5,976 nucleotides of DNA, from the NCBI GenBank assembly GCA_021820675.1, contig JAKADI010000130.1, forward strand, positions 1-5,976, given 5' to 3'. Positions 5,469 to 5,976 of this stretch are shown piece by piece. The notes under the pieces are model-generated. The model saw nothing but the letters and a program-made list of their open reading frames with translations. It ran no database searches and was not told where the DNA came from. This stretch comes from Bacillota bacterium. GTDB lineage: Bacteria > Bacillota > Sulfobacillia > Sulfobacillales > Sulfobacillaceae. Within the stretch, counting starts at the first letter, position 1. Each line of letters starts with the position of its first letter. The translations under genes were made by a program, and so were the position numbers.

Positions 5469-5496
5469 ACCTTAACATGCTGCCAATTGATGTCAA
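5469..5496 (-). promoter_or_regulatory. Weak promoter candidate for the disulfide oxidoreductase
   Basis: A perfect minus-strand TTGACA (5496-5491), 16 bases, then TAAGGT (5474-5469), a poor -10. The combination suggests a weak or activator-dependent promoter. Confidence 0.35.
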
Positions 5497-5499
5497 GGG

Positions 5500-5528
5500 T
5501 TGACAGTGCCCTACATTGAGCCTATAAC
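5500..5528 (+). promoter_or_regulatory. Strong sigma-70-type promoter reading toward the IS607 element
   Basis: TTGACA (5500-5505), exactly 17 bases, then TATAAC (5523-5528). Transcription would begin near 5535. The only frames that follow before the IS607 gene are a few codons long (for example ATG at 5543 to TGA), so its original target gene appears to be missing or displaced. Confidence 0.65.
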
Positions 5529-5574
5529 ATCGGTGAAATATTATGAAATGGATAACGAATAGGCATTGATCGTT

Positions 5575-5595
5575 GTGAATTCACGGATCCGTGAA
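5575..5595. repeat. Overlapping palindromes, possible operator
   Basis: GTGAATTCAC (5575-5584) overlaps the perfect 16-bp palindrome TTCACGGATCCGTGAA (5580-5595). The unit GTGAA thus occurs three times in alternating orientation, about 40-60 bases downstream of the + strand transcription start. This is the geometry of a repressor site. Confidence 0.45.
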
Positions 5596-5620
5596 GGGAA
5601 GATGATGGCCGTGGTGGGAT

Positions 5621-5666
5621 GGCCTCGTTCATTGTGCAACAAATGAACCGTAGGCCAGAAGGGAGG
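5621..5666 (+). promoter_or_regulatory. Leader hairpin followed by an orphan ribosome-binding site
   Basis: GGCC and GTTCATT (5621-5624, 5627-5633) pair with AATGAAC and GGCC (5642-5648, 5653-5656). GGGAGG follows at 5661-5666, but no ATG, GTG or TTG stands 5-12 bases after it. The site looks like the start of a gene that was cut off, plausibly by the adjacent IS607 insertion. Confidence 0.4.
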
Positions 5667-5687
5667 TTTAAACTGCTTACAATAAAT

Positions 5688-5718
5688 ATATGATTATATT
5701 AGACAATATGATATAATC
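5688..5718. repeat. AT-rich repeats at the probable left end of the IS607 element
   Basis: An 8-bp inverted repeat GATTATAT (5692-5699) / ATATAATC (5711-5718) with an 11-base centre, overlapping direct repeats ATATGAT at 5688 and 5706. It contains a perfect TATAAT (5712-5717) that could drive the recombinase gene 20 bases on. IS607-type recombinases bind sites of this kind near the element end; the exact boundary is not visible. Confidence 0.45.
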
Positions 5719-5736
5719 CTTCTAGGCGATAGATCA

Positions 5737-5976
5737 ATGGACGAACAGTTTGTTAGCATCGGCAAGGCGGCCAAGATGCTCGGAATGAGCATTGACGGGC
5801 TCCGCAAGTGGGAACGGGCAGGGCGATTAATTCCCGTACGCACGATGACCAATCATCGCCGCTACCGGGTGGCGGACTTACACGTCCTGATGCACGAGGA
5901 TGTGCAGAATCCCGCACAGGATACACGGTGTATCCTCTACGCTCGGGTCTCCACGAAAAAACAACAAGAAGCCGGA
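5737..5976 (+). CDS. IS607-family serine recombinase (TnpA/OrfA), N-terminal part, truncated by window end
   Basis: The first 80 codons of an open frame that runs off the window. Residues 5-52 form a MerR-like helix-turn-helix: FVSIGKAAKMLGMSIDGLRKWE, then GRLIPVRT and NHRRYRVADL. That is the DNA-binding domain placed at the front of IS607-type recombinases. CILYARVSTKKQQ (65-77) opens the serine-recombinase catalytic domain, with S72 as the expected nucleophile. Full-length relatives have about 190-220 residues and are often followed by tnpB. Such enzymes move the element through a circular form without target duplication. The ATG at 5737 begins the conserved domain; its ribosome-binding site is weak, with TATAAT only 20 bases upstream. 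The gene looks intact as far as visible. Confidence 0.9.
   Translation, partial: MDEQFVSIGKAAKMLGMSIDGLRKWERAGRLIPVRTMTNHRRYRVADLHVLMHEDVQNPAQDTRCILYARVSTKKQQEAG

Overview
The window looks like chromosomal DNA of a Gram-positive, Firmicutes-type bacterium of intermediate G+C content. Strong GGAGG ribosome-binding sites, TTG and GTG starts, a Bacillus YveA-like permease and a PRK06851-type protein point that way. An acidophilic or thermophilic lineage such as Sulfobacillus would fit, but that is an impression and not a demonstrated assignment.

Layout: (1) 108-1718 (+) is an APC-family amino-acid permease followed by a hairpin terminator. (2) 1812-2828 (-) is a two-domain relative of the PRK06851 P-loop proteins in which both nucleotide-binding loops are degenerate. 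(3) 2996-3232 (+), divergent from it with its own promoter, is a 78-residue YruB-type glutaredoxin whose first active-site cysteine is encoded by an in-frame TGA. (4) 3236 to about 3640 holds what looks like the decayed 3' end of a tnpB-type transposon, with its end hairpin directly against the glutaredoxin stop codon. (5) 3644-3973 (-) is a small zinc-site membrane protein of unknown role. (6) 3974-4698 is largely gene-free but carries a tRNA-like 3' fragment and, at its right end, a terminator. (7) 4699-5352 (-) is a 217-residue two-domain protein disulfide oxidoreductase, again with an in-frame TGA replacing the first active-site cysteine. (8) 5353-5736 holds a dyad of opposed -35 boxes, a + strand promoter, palindromes and an orphan ribosome-binding site. 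(9) 5737-5976 is the start of an IS607-family serine recombinase, cut by the window edge.

The main discovery is the pair of TGA-interrupted redox genes. They lie on opposite strands and encode different thioredoxin-fold families, yet each reads Thr-Thr-Pro-Thr-(TGA)-Pro-x-Cys. In both cases the frame is open on each side of the TGA, and a hairpin with an apical loop about 16-18 bases downstream resembles a bacterial SECIS element. The simplest reading is that both are selenoproteins with a Sec-x-x-Cys redox centre, forming a small selenium-dependent thiol-disulfide locus. The selenocysteine machinery (selA, selB, selC, selD) is not in the window, so this depends on the rest of the genome.

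The track of ordinary open reading frames splits the disulfide oxidoreductase in two and misses the glutaredoxin completely, so a standard annotation would probably lose both.
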